From Flaveria trinervia (lineage: Eukaryota > Streptophyta > Magnoliopsida > Asterales > Asteraceae): a stretch of DNA of 64,000 nt. Both the position numbers and the translations under genes were made by a program. Where the stretch lies: the NCBI GenBank assembly GCA_025506515.1, contig CM046456.1, positions 16,907,794 to 16,971,793 of the forward strand. The letters run 5' to 3'. Positions 1 through 12,599 of the stretch are shown here, piece after piece; within the stretch, counting starts at the first letter, position 1, and each line of letters starts with the position of its first letter. The notes under the pieces are model-generated. The model searched no databases and had not been told where the DNA came from. It saw only the letters and a program-made list of their open reading frames with translations.

Positions 1-125
1 TAGACCGCTAAAAAATCTCCTAAGAAATGTTGATTACCATATAAGTGTGGGATCCACAAATGCTTGTTGAAATAATATAACCTAACTTATCACCTATGTG
101 AGTCAAAAATCTATGTATGGATTTA

Positions 126-2757
126 TGTGACATCTCATATTTTTGTTAAATTAAAAGTAAACTTTGTTAAATTTTAAAAGGGACCTTTGTTATCAAATAT
201 GAAACTCATAGATTACTTATGCTTATTGCTTCAATTTGCCTTTTAATTTTTTATCTTGAAAGATTATAATGATAATTGTTATATATAAATAATAATAATG
301 ATAATAACGATGCTAATAATAAACGATAATAATAATAATGGTTACGATATTAATAATGGAAATAATAACCATAAAAATTATAACAATAGTAAAACTTAAG
401 GATAAATAAAGTAGAGGGGGTTAATTTGTTAATTTAGAAACTTTAAATATAAAGTTTGTACATAAAATAAAACAAAAACCACAGGGACCATTTGTGTAAA
501 TTATCAAACCCAACCCCCCCCCCTTTCTCTCTCCCCGTATTTCCGCCCGCAGGCCGGCCAAGTCCGGCGCGGCGCCGGTAACCCCCAAATCTACCCGAAA
601 TCCTTAAATTTTGGTACCCAAACGATCCCAACCGGTTCAAGAACGTGATCCGAATTCAATGGCGATTTTTAATTGAGTTAATTACCGGTTATGGATCCTA
701 AACAAGTCGAATAACCGTCGACTTTAAATCATTGAGCCGTTCAAACAATTAAGGCTAATAACAATCCAATTAATCGAACCAAAACGATCGTTTATCTATC
801 TCTAAACGATTATCACATCCAATTTCACCTGATAAACACATTTTCTTTGCAATTGATCACCACTTTCATCGTGACCTGCAACTTAATGGAGATCCATGTT
901 CAAAGTTCTATTACACAGAATTAACAGAGGGCTTTTGCTTAAAATCGATTCTAAGATCTATCTGCAAAGTTAATTTGATTAACATCAACGTTTTCGACTT
1001 GAATCAACACCCAAATAGTCGCGACGGTCTCTTCTCATTGCAACATTGATTCGAGCATCCTTCGGGTAAATACACACACCCATTATGCTCGGTTTTAATC
1101 AAGGATCAAAAGCCCTATGTTTAATTTGTGAATAAACATTGTTTGATGCTTCAATTTGATCTACTTTGTTCTAGGGTTCTTCGGTTTTGGGGAAAGTTTT
1201 TAAGTGTGTTTAAATGATTATGGAACCAACATAAACCGCGGCTTAGAGCCTTGGTTCATTGGTTCCCCATCCACATGCTAACCTTGAGGTCCCGGGTTCG
1301 AACCGGGCACCCTCAAACATTTTTTTGGGCCTTTTTAGCACTCAAATTAATTGTAGAAAATTTTTAAAAAATATAAAAATAGTTTTTGCAAACCTTAAAA
1401 TTTTCCATGAACACCAAATAATATTCTGGATTTTTCTAGTAATTTTAAAAATTAAATAACTTGTTTTAAAAACATTTTAACAAACATTATTTTTGGTTAA
1501 ATCCTATTAAAAGTGGGTCTCAACTAATAAATTAGTTTCGGTTCAAACGTTATTCCTTTAAAATCATGGTTATCTTAAAATGTTTATTTAAATTTAAACC
1601 TTGATTACAAATGTTTTCTTTTAAAAATAACTAAATAATTATTTATATGCTTATGGACTTTATACAATAATTTTAAAAATCATTTAAAATAATAATGGAC
1701 ATAATATTATCTTTAATAATCTCTAAAATTTGAGAAATTATATACTATTCTTAGAAAATTATTAAGATTTAGTTATATCATTATTATCTAATTTCATTTC
1801 TAAAATACTTAATCATATAAACCTATATAATTCCTTCTAATGGAATCAAAATGTAAATAACTACATTATAAACTTATTGCTTAGCAAAAACCTTAAAAAT
1901 ATTAACACCCTAATTCTTGTGAATGTTAATCGTATTGTTAACCTTAATTTTTATCTTGTAAATTATATATTTAGGTGCTTGTAATAGATACTTTGGATTA
2001 TCTTTTGGATCTTACTTTAATCTTTTATATCATCTTGTAATGCCTATATCTATGTGAGTATTTTCATACCCTTTTTTTCTTATTTTCACACTTTGGGGTG
2101 AAACATGTTAACTTATACTATTACACTTGTTAACTTATTTGAGACTTGTAAACCTATGGCAATTCATCTTGTAAAGTTGTGGTTAGTTGAACTTTCCTGG
2201 TTACCATGTTATGGCGTTATATGTACAATCATTAACTATTGCTAGTCCAACGAAGTCATAGATCTATGGGCCAGACAAGCCTGCTTTGGTTGATCCAAGT
2301 ACACTTAGCTGATCGTATAATCTTGTAAACGTTTGAGACTTGTAAAACTTTGTCGAGGTTTGATTGTTGCATTGTTCATAACATCCCTAATCACTTTATT
2401 CACTAACTTATGACTTGAATTGCCATCTTTTATATATTCTATGTATTAAAAACTATGGAATGCTCACCAACATTTTTATGTTGACCTATTATTTTTAACA
2501 TGTTTCAGGTATACCTCAAGTTTGTGTTCTACTCTTTGAAGCTTATTACATCTAGGATTGGACCTAGAGATAAAATGGATGATCATGTTATTTGTAGCAT
2601 TTGTACATGATGTATTCTTTGTTGAAACTTTTGCTTGTAATGTTACTAATAAAACTTATGAATAATATATTTAGGATTAATAAATAGCGTTATGTGGTTG
2701 TGAACAATCGTAACCCTCATATCTCGATGTTTCCGCCATCAAGGTTGGGGTGTGACA
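126..2757 (+). repeat. 5' LTR of the LARD element
   Basis: 2632 bp, TGTGACA at both ends with TG...CA termini. It contains (AAT)-rich stretches near 285-385, a GC-rich block near 535-590, a tRNA-like segment near 1234-1318 and a 3' part with repeated TTGTAAAC/TTGTAAAG words. Against the 3' LTR it has an additional stretch of about 26 bp in the GC-rich block (about 553-580). No protein-coding signal was found. Confidence 0.9.
1234..1318 (+). other. tRNA-like segment with pol III A/B-box resemblance in LTR
   Basis: The segment holds a perfect B-box-like GGTTCGAACC (1295-1304) within the self-complementary block CCCGGGTTCGAACCGGG, and an A-box-like TGGTTCATTGG about 40 bp upstream. The same segment occurs in the other three LTR copies (7199-7286, 30391-30462, 39949-40027). 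It is not a functional tRNA gene because no acceptor stem can be formed. It may be a captured SINE/tRNA piece or a pol III promoter inside the LTR. Confidence 0.6.
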
Positions 2758-2760
2758 GAT

Positions 2761-2773
2761 TGGTATCAAAACC
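2761..2773 (+). other. primer-binding site, initiator Met tRNA type
   Basis: TGGTATCAAAACC lies 3 bp after the 5' LTR. It differs at two positions from the canonical TGGTATCAGAGCC, which is complementary to the 3' end of plant initiator Met tRNA. The position right after the LTR fixes the element's plus orientation. Confidence 0.75.
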
Positions 2774-5700
2774 CATAACTATAGGGATTTAGGTTATTAG
2801 AAATGGTGACCTAGACTATAGTTGCATGAACCTCATAGAAAGTTCCTTATACCTTTGTGCTTACATGTTGTTTGCATGCTACATAATGCTATGCCTTTTG
2901 TGCAACTTGATGCCTTAGCATAGGATTTCCTCATGAATGCTTAAACTTAGTTACTTGTCTCCCTAAACTTAACTTTAACTCTTTGATTTCCCCCCGACAA
3001 ATGAACTTCCTAAACTTATTCTCAACGACATGTGGAATCTACACTTATCATCGTGGGTTCAATTCCTTAGACTCTATGTCTAATCTATGTAAATCTCATC
3101 AAGGTTTTGATTTTATAAATCAAAGAAATTTGTGTGACACATAGACACCTGTATTCTGGATTTCCTGGCAAAAGGCCTTCGGGCTAAGGCAAGCATATCG
3201 TATAAATCTCATTGTGAGACCAGTTATGCTTACCTGGGGATTTCTGGGATGAGTGATAAACTATGGTCAACATACACAAGTCTCTATGGCAAATGGGTCA
3301 ATTTACCTTGACGTATCAACGATTCCAAATGGTAATGCGTTACCAAATGGAACCATCCTCTTTGTATCTTAAAAATCCTTGATTTTCTTGAACTGGTTTA
3401 TCACCAAAGTTTCAATATCTTCTCATTTTTAACATATATAATGTTTCTATTAATATTGAACCCATTCTACATTTCAACTCCTACATTTAAACATCGCTAC
3501 ACGTTGGGCGTTTCATGTATCTATTTCTATACCTTGACCAACGCGTGCATGACTCTTAATATATCCAAAGATATTGGGAATCTAAACCGAATGGCCCCTC
3601 AAAAATTTAAACCGTTACTTATGGTTCTCAAGTCTTCTTAAGGATGTGTCCCATAACTAAGAACATGAAATGCTGTAGGTGGAATTCCTACACCTCGGGA
3701 TACTTTGTCTAGGCAAAGTGTAAATGGTGATTTGACTCGATCATTGAATCCATTTACGTGACTTGAAACCCTTGAGATGAGTGATCACTTATAAGTACCC
3801 ATGTCTTTAATAAGGTTATGGTTGATCTCATATCTTGAGAAGTCCATGTATTCCCTTCGATTGTGAATTGAATGTTCACATCTCCTTATGATGTCGAATC
3901 ATTCTTGTCCTTGATTTTGCCTTCCTGATTTAAATTATTCAAGATTTGAACACCATCATAACAAATTCTGCTATCTCGAACTTGATCTTAAGCTTGTAAG
4001 CATGATTTTTCCTTTTGTTACATTGATGTAACTTGAAATTTTCTGAATTTCTAATTGATATTATTTTCCTTTCGTCGTTAAGTCAAACTCCATACCGTCT
4101 GCACCGTGAGATATGCAAGTGTTTGCAAGCCAACCTATGACTAAGAACACTCGTATCTCCTAAATGATTCTAACTCATCAAAACAGGGGTGATTCCCTTA
4201 CTTTGATGATTCTCTATTCGTTTCGGTAAATGGTTTCCAATTATGATTTATAAAATTTCCTCCTCTGGACCGGGGTGATTTCCTTATCCCGAGGATTGAC
4301 TTCAATTATTTTCTTTGGAATGACATTTCACAAATGACATGATCTCACCAAAATAGGATTGAAACCCGTACTTTGGTGACAAATGTCAATCTTCGATATC
4401 AAGATAGGCGTGAATTCCATATCTTGATGATAATATCATCTTTATGAATTGTATTTGTTTGAATGAGACGACTTCATCAAAGTAGGAGTGAATTCTGGAT
4501 TTTGATGAAGAAGTTCATCTTGTTATATTTTGTTTTTGTAAAACTCCACCATTAAGATAGGAGTGATTTCCCTTACCTTAATGGTGAGTTACCTCGTCTT
4601 ATTTCTGTGGATCCTCAACAAGGAGTTAGGATCAAACTTTTTGATTGGTAAGTTAGTGGTCATACCTTGGGAATACACCATCAAGTTAGGAGTGAAAACC
4701 ACACCTTGATGACTATTCTCATTTCTTGATCTCCAACTTACCAAGTTTGTAATTAAGTGACGAGAAACATGTACTAACTTGCAGGGTGAAACAATGTTAG
4801 TGTTTCGACCTATCAAGCCAAGGCATGACCTCTGAACTTGAAAGGAGACCCGATCGCTCTAGGTTGATTTTGATTCCAAGCTTGGAGCATTTAAATTCTT
4901 AATTGATTTCTTTCCCTTTATCCTTATGTTTTGATTTGATCTAGCTATATCGAACCATTTATTCCTTACTTATCAACTTTTATTTTGAGATATCATTAAC
5001 ACATGATTGTGTGATGGTAGTCTTCTTAAACAATCTTTCTACTAAATAAAGACATCATCAACTTGTGGTTATGTCGTTCTAGTCATACGAATGTTCTCGA
5101 CTGTACTTATGGGTTTGATGAATTACGTATGCAATCTATATTTAGAAAATTTGTTACCTTGCAAAACATGGTTACAAATGCATGTCTTATTGTTTGCGTT
5201 ACTTCTTGGATCACTTTTGAACCCTTAACCTTGGAAATCTTTAAAACTCTATCTTGGTTTCGACTAACGAGACTCGTTATTACTTACATTGTGACGTGGA
5301 GGTTCATAAACCTTCGTAACTTGTAGTCATGGGTTTGGCATAAAGGAAAAGACGTAACTTGGTATGTATCCAAGTGTCTTACCTTCACATATGACAAGAC
5401 CTAACATTCGTGATCTGATGGATCTCCTGTTTAACTTTTCATTCACTAAGTGCCTCTTATCTTAGCTGCCATGATGACAAATGGTGCATTATAGACCGAT
5501 TAACTAATTTCATATTGACTCATGTGGGTTAACGGGTCGAGAAATTGGCTTGTATCTATCTCAAATAGTCGTATACCGTGGTATGTCATTAAACATCGAT
5601 CATTAATATGGATGATCAATTCATTCTCTGCTATTAGCAATTTTTTCTAACCAACGTTATGAACTCATCCCAAAATCTTCGCCTTATCCTCACTCCGACG

Positions 5701-6105
5701 GTTTGGTCAAAAGAGCAATACATATTTACAAGATATGTGTTAAGATTGTTTCGGTGACGTTTGGGATTCTTAATTCTGACGGTTAACCTTTCTTACAATT
5801 GATGGTCTTTCATTGATTTTAAGTCATCACTTTATTACGTAAATACGTTCTAGATGTTGTCTAATATACCACGGTAACTCGTCATCGTCTTCCAACGTTT
5901 CATGTGCCAACTCTCAAAGAGTCTCATATTTCACTGGAAGAGTTCAAATTGGTATGCATTATGTCAAGAGACTTGTAAGATTCCATAAAGTGAAAACATC
6001 TCATCCGTAATCAAACGTCTATCACTGGCCGTTGTACACTTACCTTTCATTATAACTCCTTTTGATCATTTAAGTTCATTCTTAATTTCGGGATGAAATT
6101 CTTTT

Positions 6106-6118
6106 AAGTTGGGGAGAC
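6106..6118 (+). other. polypurine tract of the LARD element
   Basis: AAGTTGGGGAGACTG directly precedes the 3' LTR and follows a TTTCGGGATGAAATTC block typical of the end of chromovirus-type gypsy elements. It primes plus-strand synthesis in this class. Confidence 0.7.
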
Positions 6119-8721
6119 TGTGACATCTCATATTTTCGTTAAATTAAAAGTAAACTTTGTTAAATTTTAAAAGGGACCTTTGTTATCAAATATGAAACTC
6201 ATGGATTACTTATGCTTATTGCTTCAATTTGCCTTTTAATTCTTTATCTTGAAAGATTATAATGATAATTGTTATATAATAAATAATATAATGATAATAA
6301 CGATGCTAATAATAAACGATAATAATAATAATGGTTATGATATTAATAATGGAAATAATAACCATAAAAATTATAACAATAGTAAAACTTAAGGATAATT
6401 AAAGTACAGGGGGTTAATTTGTTAATTTAGAAACTTTAAATATAAAGTTTGTACATAAAATAAAATAAAAACCACAGGGACCATTTGTGTAAATTATCAA
6501 ACCCAACCCCCCACCCCTTTCTCTCTCCCCGTATTTCCGGCCGCCGGTAACCCCCCAATCTACCCGAAATCCTTAAATTTTGCTACCCAAACGATCCCAA
6601 CCGGTTCAAGAACGTGATTCGAATTCAATGGCGATTTTTAATTGAGTTAGTTAGCGGTTATAGATCCTAAACAAGTCGAATAACCGTCGACTTTAAATCA
6701 TTGAGCCGTTCAAACAATTAAGGCTAATAACAATCCAATTAATCGAACCAAAACGATCGTTTATCTATCTCTAAACGATTATCACATCCATTTCACCTGA
6801 TAACACATATTCTTTGCAATTGATCACCACCTTCATCGTGACCTGCAACTTAATGGAGATCCATGTTCAAAGTTCTATTACACAGAATTAACAGAGGGCT
6901 TTTGCTTAAAATCGATTCTAAGATCTATCTGCAAAGTTAATTTGATTAACATCAACGTTTTCGACTTGAATCAACACCCAATAGTCGTGACCGTCTCTTC
7001 TCATTGCAACATTGATTCGAGCATCCTTCTGGTAAATACACACACCCATTATGCTTGTTTTAATCAAGGATCAAAAGCCCTATGTTTAATTTGTGAATAA
7101 ACATCGTTTGATGCTTCAATTTGATCTACTTTGTTCTAGGGTTCTTCGGGTTTTGGGGAAAGTTTTTAAGTGTGTTTAAATGATTATGGAACCAACATAA
7201 ACCGCGGCTTAGAGCCTTGGTTCATTGGTTCCCCATCCACATGCTAACCTTGAGGTCCCGGGTTCGAACCCGGGCACCCTCAAACAATTTTTTGGGCCTT
7301 TTTAGCCCTCAAATTAATTGTAGAAAATTTTAAAAAATATAAAAATAGTTTTTGCAAACCTTAAAAATTCCATGAACACCAAATAATATTCTGGATTTTT
7401 CTAGTAATTTTAAAAATTAAATAACTTGTTTTAAAAACATTTTAACAAACATTATTTTTGGTTAAATCCTATTTTAAAAGTGGGTCTCAACTAATAAATT
7501 AATTCCGGTTCAAACGTTATTCCTTTAAGATCATGGTTATCTTAAAATGTTTATTTAATTTAAACCTTGATTACAAATGTTTTCTTTTAAAAATAATTAA
7601 ATAATTATTTATATGCTTATGGACTTGATACAATAATTTTAAAATCATTTAAAATAATAATGGACATAATATTATCTTTAATAATCTCGAAAATTTGGGA
7701 AATTATATACTATTCTTAGAAAATTATTAAGATTTAATTACATCATTATTATCTAATTTCATTTCTAAAATACTTAATCATATAAACCTATATAATTCCG
7801 TCTAATGGAATCAAAATGTAAATAACTACATTATAAACTTATTGCTTAGGAAAAACCTTAAAAATATTAACACCCTAATTCTTGTGAACGTTAATCGTAT
7901 TGTTAACCTTAATTTTTATCTTGTAAATTATATATTTAGGTGCTTGTAATGGATACTTTGGATTATCTTTTAGATCTTCCTCTAATCTTTTATATCATCT
8001 TGTAATGCCAATATCTATGTGAGTATTTCCATACCCCTTTTTTCTTATTTTCACACTTTGGGGTGAAACATGTTAACTTATACTATTGCACTTGTTAACT
8101 TATTTGAGACTTGTAAACCTATGGCAATTCATCTTGTAAAGTTGTGGTTAGTTGAACTTTCCTGGTACCATGTTATGGCGTTATATGTACAATCATTAAC
8201 TATTGCTAGCCCAACGAAGTCATAGATCTATGGGCCAGACAAGCCTGCTTTGGTTGATCCAAGTACACTTAGCTGATCTTATAATCTTGTAAACGTTTGA
8301 GACTTGTAAAACTTTGTCGAGGTTTGATTGTTGCATTGTTCATAACATCCCTAATCACTTTATTCACTAACTTATGACTTGAATTGCCATCTTTTATATA
8401 TTCTATGTATTAAAAACTATGGAATGCTCACCAACATTTTTATGTTGACCTATTATTTTTAACATGTTTCAGGTATACCTCAAGTTTGTGTTCTACTCTT
8501 TGAAGCTTATTACATCTAGGATTGGACCTAGAGATAAAATGGATGATCATGTTATTTGTAGCATTTGTACATGATGTATTCTTTGTTGAAACTTTTGCTT
8601 GTAATGTTACTAATGAAACTTATGAATAACATATTTGGGATTAATAAATAGTGTTATGTGGCTGTGAACAATCGTAACCCTCACATCTCGACGTTTCCGC
8701 CGTCAAGGTTGGGGTGTGACA
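6119..8721 (+). repeat. 3' LTR of the LARD element
   Basis: 2603 bp, nearly identical to 126-2757. It lacks about 26 bp of the GC-rich block and has scattered single-base differences. Its tRNA-like segment is at 7199-7286, with the complete palindromic CCCGGGTTCGAACCCGGG. It ends TGTGACA at 8721, followed by the target duplication ATTTA. Confidence 0.9.
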
Positions 8722-9239
8722 ATTTAAGTGGGAAAATATACTAACAATCATCGTGGCTGCAACTCTCAACAGTCAAAATCATTGTGTGCATCTTATAGCT
8801 CTAGTATGATTTCCTGAAAATGCTATTGACTCTCTGACAAATGAGAATCTAGTATCAAAGTACTCATAAAAAAGTCCCAAATGATTATAATATAATTGTA
8901 TAATTCCATAAGAATCTTTCCAGAAATGATTAAAATTAATTGAAGTTGTTCTTCTTAGGAGGAAAAGTTTGTTAGATAATGTCTGAAAGGTTTCAACCAC
9001 CCCAAACCAAAAACACAAAAATAGTCTTCTTTTGTTTTTATTAAAGTTGTTTTTTCTGTTTTTTTTTTTGGGTTGTGTAAATGTCGGACTATGTAACTAG
9101 ATGAACACTGTGAATCACAAGTTAAAAGGATCACGTCTGAGGTGATCAAATGATGTTTAGTTAAAAAGGTCATGTCTGAGAAGATCTTTGTTCATAATGT
9201 TATATACCAAAGGTTAAGTTTTAAGTGTTTGAAAGTGTA

Positions 9240-9466
9240 TGATGTCAAACTCATAAGTATGAGCCAATCGTACATATGAACCAGAAGTATGAACCAATCA
9301 CACGATTGGACCATGAGTATGGATCATCTATGTGATTGGATCACAAGAATGAACCAATCGTACGACTAGATGAAGTATGAGTCAGTCGCACGACTAAACC
9401 CCAGTCGCACAAATGAATCATGCGTATGGGTCCAGTCGCACGACTGAAACTCAAAACAATATAAAT
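9240..9466 (+). promoter_or_regulatory. palindromic-word array plus TATA box in the pol to env-like spacer of X
   Basis: Several CAGTCGCACGACTGA-like words and half-words (for example 9384-9399 and 9432-9447) end 12 bp upstream of a TATA box (TATAAAT, 9460-9466). The LTR of the same element has the same arrangement (14970-15150), as do the spacer and LTR of element Z. A candidate 5' splice site follows at 9607. I infer an internal promoter for the env-like ORF. Confidence 0.55.
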
Positions 9467-9606
9467 CAGGGGGTTAGTCGGTCATATTCTTCACCACCCT
9501 TCAAAAACTCTCAAAAACCACCCATACACACACCCTCTGCCAAAACTTTTGATCATTGTAGTTACTCTCTATTTGTGATTCTAAATTTCATTCCATTCAT
9601 CTACAG

Positions 9607-10148
9607 GTACTTGGAAACAGAAATCGGCTCTAATGAATGGTTTAATCGAACCCTAAAAAACCACAAATGTTAAGATCAATAACCGGGACTAAACTCTTAA
9701 AATAGACCACTTAAATAGACTAATGTTGATTTAAATGTAACTAAGTGCTATTTCAAGTCTCTACGGTCCAAATGAATCTAGACACAAAGTGTAATGTCAC
9801 GTTTTGATAAAGATTCAAATCTATGGTGTTCAACAGTGAATGATGTGAATGGACATACTGATGAACTTCAGTGGCACGATTGAACCAGGCGCATGATTCA
9901 ATCGCACGAATGAATCACGCGTATGGGTCCTGATGCACGACTGACTCAACCGTATGGCATAGCATACGACCAAGCTCAGTCGCAGGCTCAGTCGTACAAC
10001 TAAACTCAATCGTACGACTGAACTCAATCGTATGACTAAACTCATTCGTATGGTTCATTCGCACGATTGACCTAGTAGATCAAAGTTAGTCAAAATTAAA
10101 TTGCTACCTCTTACAAACAATCTAATGTATATGTTTCTTGTGTTGCAG
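9607..10148 (+). other. candidate leader intron before the env-like ORF of X
   Basis: CTACAG|GTACTTGG at 9606/9607 is a good plant donor. A pyrimidine-rich tract ending TTGTGTTGCAG at 10148 is a good acceptor, and the env-like ATG follows 4 bp later (10153). Z has the same pair, AAG|GTACATTG and TTTGTAACAG directly before its ATG. The intron contains a second palindromic-word array (about 9870-10075). Prediction only; no transcript evidence. Confidence 0.5.
9870..10075 (+). repeat. array of CAATCGTACGACTGAA-like palindromic words
   Basis: Runs of TCAATCGTACGACTGAACT, CATTCGCACGATTGA and relatives lie shortly upstream of the env-like start. The core is an inverted repeat (CAGTCG...CGACTG). 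Its position corresponds to the second array of Z (45478-45770). Confidence 0.7.
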
Positions 10149-11725
10149 CAATATGGCTAATAGATAGACTATGAGCACTAAGCACAACATCTGTACTCAA
10201 CTTGATGCTACATCCAGGAACGCGTCTGAGTTCACAGGGGTTATTTCCTTTTTGCGCAGATCGAGGATCTTCAAAGCCATATCTGCCCCATGCACACCTT
10301 AAAGATCCATACAGCAGGCTTTCTGGGAAAGCGCCATGGTTGACAGGTCCGTTGAGCCCCACCATATACGGAGCTCCATCTTCGGACAAGAGATCAAGAT
10401 TACTGAGAATAACCTGAGGCAGGTCTTAGATTTGGGTGAGGATGGAGCCTACCCAACCAAGCTACGTCCCCTAACGGTTCAAGGATGCTTTCTAAGGATC
10501 AAGTACGCCGGTGACATTAATGTCGGTGTGCTAAACAAGAGCAATATGTGCCCACAATTCAAGTATTTGGCACACGTGATCCTTAAGTGTATAGCCTCTA
10601 AGCAGGGAGGATTTGACGATATGTCCGACCAAATCCAGAATGCATACGTTGCACTAGTACTGAACCACCCGTTCAGTTTCTCTCGTATGATCTTCTCCTA
10701 TCTGATCGAGAACCTTGAGGCCAAAGGCAAGGAATGCTTCTGTATGTATCAACGTTTCCTACAAATGATTAGGGATGAGAAGCTTCCTATGCTGCCTAAG
10801 GAGAAAGATGATGCAGTGGTGCTTGAGGTGATGGATGATACCACCTTGGGCAGGATGAAGGTATACCTGGGGAAGCAGGTGAAGCCCCAGGTCAGGAGAC
10901 GTTTTGGGCATCTAGCTAATGAAGACTATGTGGCACCTTCTTGCAAGAAATAGTGTCACGATGATAGTGATTCAGATGTGGAGCCCATTATGGTTCCTAC
11001 TGATGAAGACGAAAACGATGATGATGACCATGATGATGGTCAAGGTGGGGGAGATGCAGGCCCCAGTTCTTCACAAGCCACCGACACTTTTACCATATCT
11101 TCACCACCTCCACATAGTACTTCTTCTGTTCCAGGTGGATCTGAGCAGGATGCTATCCACCTGGATTTTCTATTAGATGTAGAAGAAGAGTCAGATGATG
11201 TGCCTACGTCAGGAAAGTCGGGAGCCATGTTGTGGCTACTAAGAAAGGGAAGGAGGCGGTTGGTGGACGCCTAGCTGGTACTACAGGTGATGACCCTGGT
11301 GTCACCGATCCTACTTACACACCTGACCAGCCTACTAGCCCAGGGGGAGCCCCAATTGCCAAGGGTTCAAGGAGGAAGAGGATGGCTCAACCCCATGGAA
11401 AGAAGAGTAAGAGACCAAGGTTTACATTGATCATATCTTCCACCACCACTGCCACAACCACCACCACACCCACTACCATCTCCACTGCCATCGATACTCC
11501 CACCACCACTCTTACACCTACATCCATCTCACCCATGATACCCAACACAACTCCACCACAAGCTACTTCCATTCCCCCTCCCATCTTCACCACATGCACC
11601 ACAACACCCACTACCCACCAAGCAGGAACATCCACTCAATTCCAACTTACACCTAGCTCTACTCTACCCACTGTCGGGTTAGAGGAAAAGCTGTCAAGCC
11701 TAAACCGACTCGTGCTAAAGCTTCT

Positions 11726-12599
11726 TGTTAGGATCAGTGATCTACGTTTGATTGATTAGAGAGTATTGCAGCGGAAATCAAACAATGAATTAGACAATTC
11801 ACAAGAACACAATTGATATTCAATATAAAAGTAAACGGTTATAGAGAGAGAGAATTATGCGAAAGATATTTCATTCAATATGCGCTTTCGTGGTAACAGA
11901 ATGTCACCCGTACAATTAGGTCAACATCTCTTATATAGGAGATGTGATGTCTGCTGATGTCACTTGATAGTGACATCTAACAGAATTATTCAAACTACTG
12001 ATAGTTAACACAACTACTGAAGATGTCAAACAGCTGACATCTTCTTACAAAAATACTAAGTGTTAACTATCACTACAACTACTGAAAAGAAACTACTGAA
12101 ATTACAACGACTGAAGAACATGCTCTTCAGTCGTTTTACAAGTACTAAAATATAAAAGAAAACTACTGAAAGGAAACCATCACAACAACTGAAGAATGCT
12201 TCTTCAGCTGTTGTAACAAACTCTGAAGGCATCGGTACTTGTACTTGAACTTCAGCTGTTGTCATCAACTGATGTCTTCAGCTGTTGTCTTCAGTCTTTG
12301 TACTTCAGCTGTTGATCTTCAGTACTTTAGTCTTCAGCTGTTGATCTTTAGACTTTGGTCGCCAGCTGTTGAAGTCTTCAGTACTTTAGTCTTCAGCTTT
12401 TTAAGTCTTCAGTACTTTAGTCTTCAGTTGTTGATCTTCAGACTTTGGTCTTCAGCTGTTGAAGTCTTCAGTACTTTGTTCTTCAGCTGTTGCTCTTCAG
12501 ACTTTGTCAAACAGCTGATCAAGTCTTCAGCAGTTGTTGTGATGTCTGTGGGACTTAGAGGTTTTTCTGATCAGGCTCATTGGTTCTTTTGGTCCAACA
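11726..12599 (-). mobile_element. solo LTR of another copia family inside the env-like ORF of X
   Basis: An 874-bp unit begins TGTTAGGATC and ends GGTCCAACA, flanked by the perfect target duplication CTTCT (11721-11725 and 12600-12604). No internal genes are present, so it is a solo LTR left by LTR-LTR recombination. By comparison with the other copia LTRs (TGTTGG...CCTAACA when forward) it lies on the minus strand. Read that way it has an array of CAACAGCTGAAG words (about 12530-12090) upstream of a TATA box (minus strand, 11937-11931). The ORF running through 12239-12616 is only this repeat array. Confidence 0.9.
12090..12530 (-). repeat. array of CTTCAGCTGTTG words in the solo LTR U3
   Basis: About twenty imperfect copies of CTTCAGCTGTTG or TCTTCAGTACTTTAGT, with the palindrome CAGCTG (an E-box core) at the centre, occupy the U3-equivalent part of the solo LTR. 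They lie upstream of its TATA box in the element's own orientation. Confidence 0.75.

Larger units (their letters stand above)
2758..6118 (+). other. non-coding interior of the LARD element
   Basis: No reading frame longer than about 90 codons and no retrotransposon protein motif is visible on either strand. A degenerate repeat runs from about 4180 to 4790: at least seven copies of a phrase like TAGGAGTGATTTCCCTTA, each followed by a reworded TTGATGA ending, spaced 50-130 bp apart. The last 50 bp carry the gypsy-type 3' border. The regular phrase repeat may be a degenerate gag remnant or a structured RNA, such as a packaging signal; this is inference. Confidence 0.7.
126..8721 (+). mobile_element. 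non-autonomous gypsy-type LTR retrotransposon (LARD) nested in X
   Basis: Two long direct repeats (126-2757 and 6119-8721) begin TGTGACATCTC and end GGTGTGACA, and are flanked by the perfect 5-bp target duplication ATTTA (121-125 and 8722-8726). The 3.36-kb interior has a primer-binding site and a polypurine tract but no gag, protease, RT or integrase motif in any frame. It must therefore have moved with enzymes supplied by another element. The interior end, about 6085-6118, resembles the 3' end of Tekay/Del-type chromoviruses, which suggests a gypsy partner. LTRs are nearly identical apart from small indels, so the insertion is much younger than its host X. Two solo LTRs of the same family lie at 29181-31953 and 38834-41291. 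Confidence 0.9.

Noticed and set aside
5063..5326. Possible small gene in the LARD interior
   Set aside because: 87 codons in AT-rich DNA, no domain, no conservation available, not in frame with any retrotransposon block.
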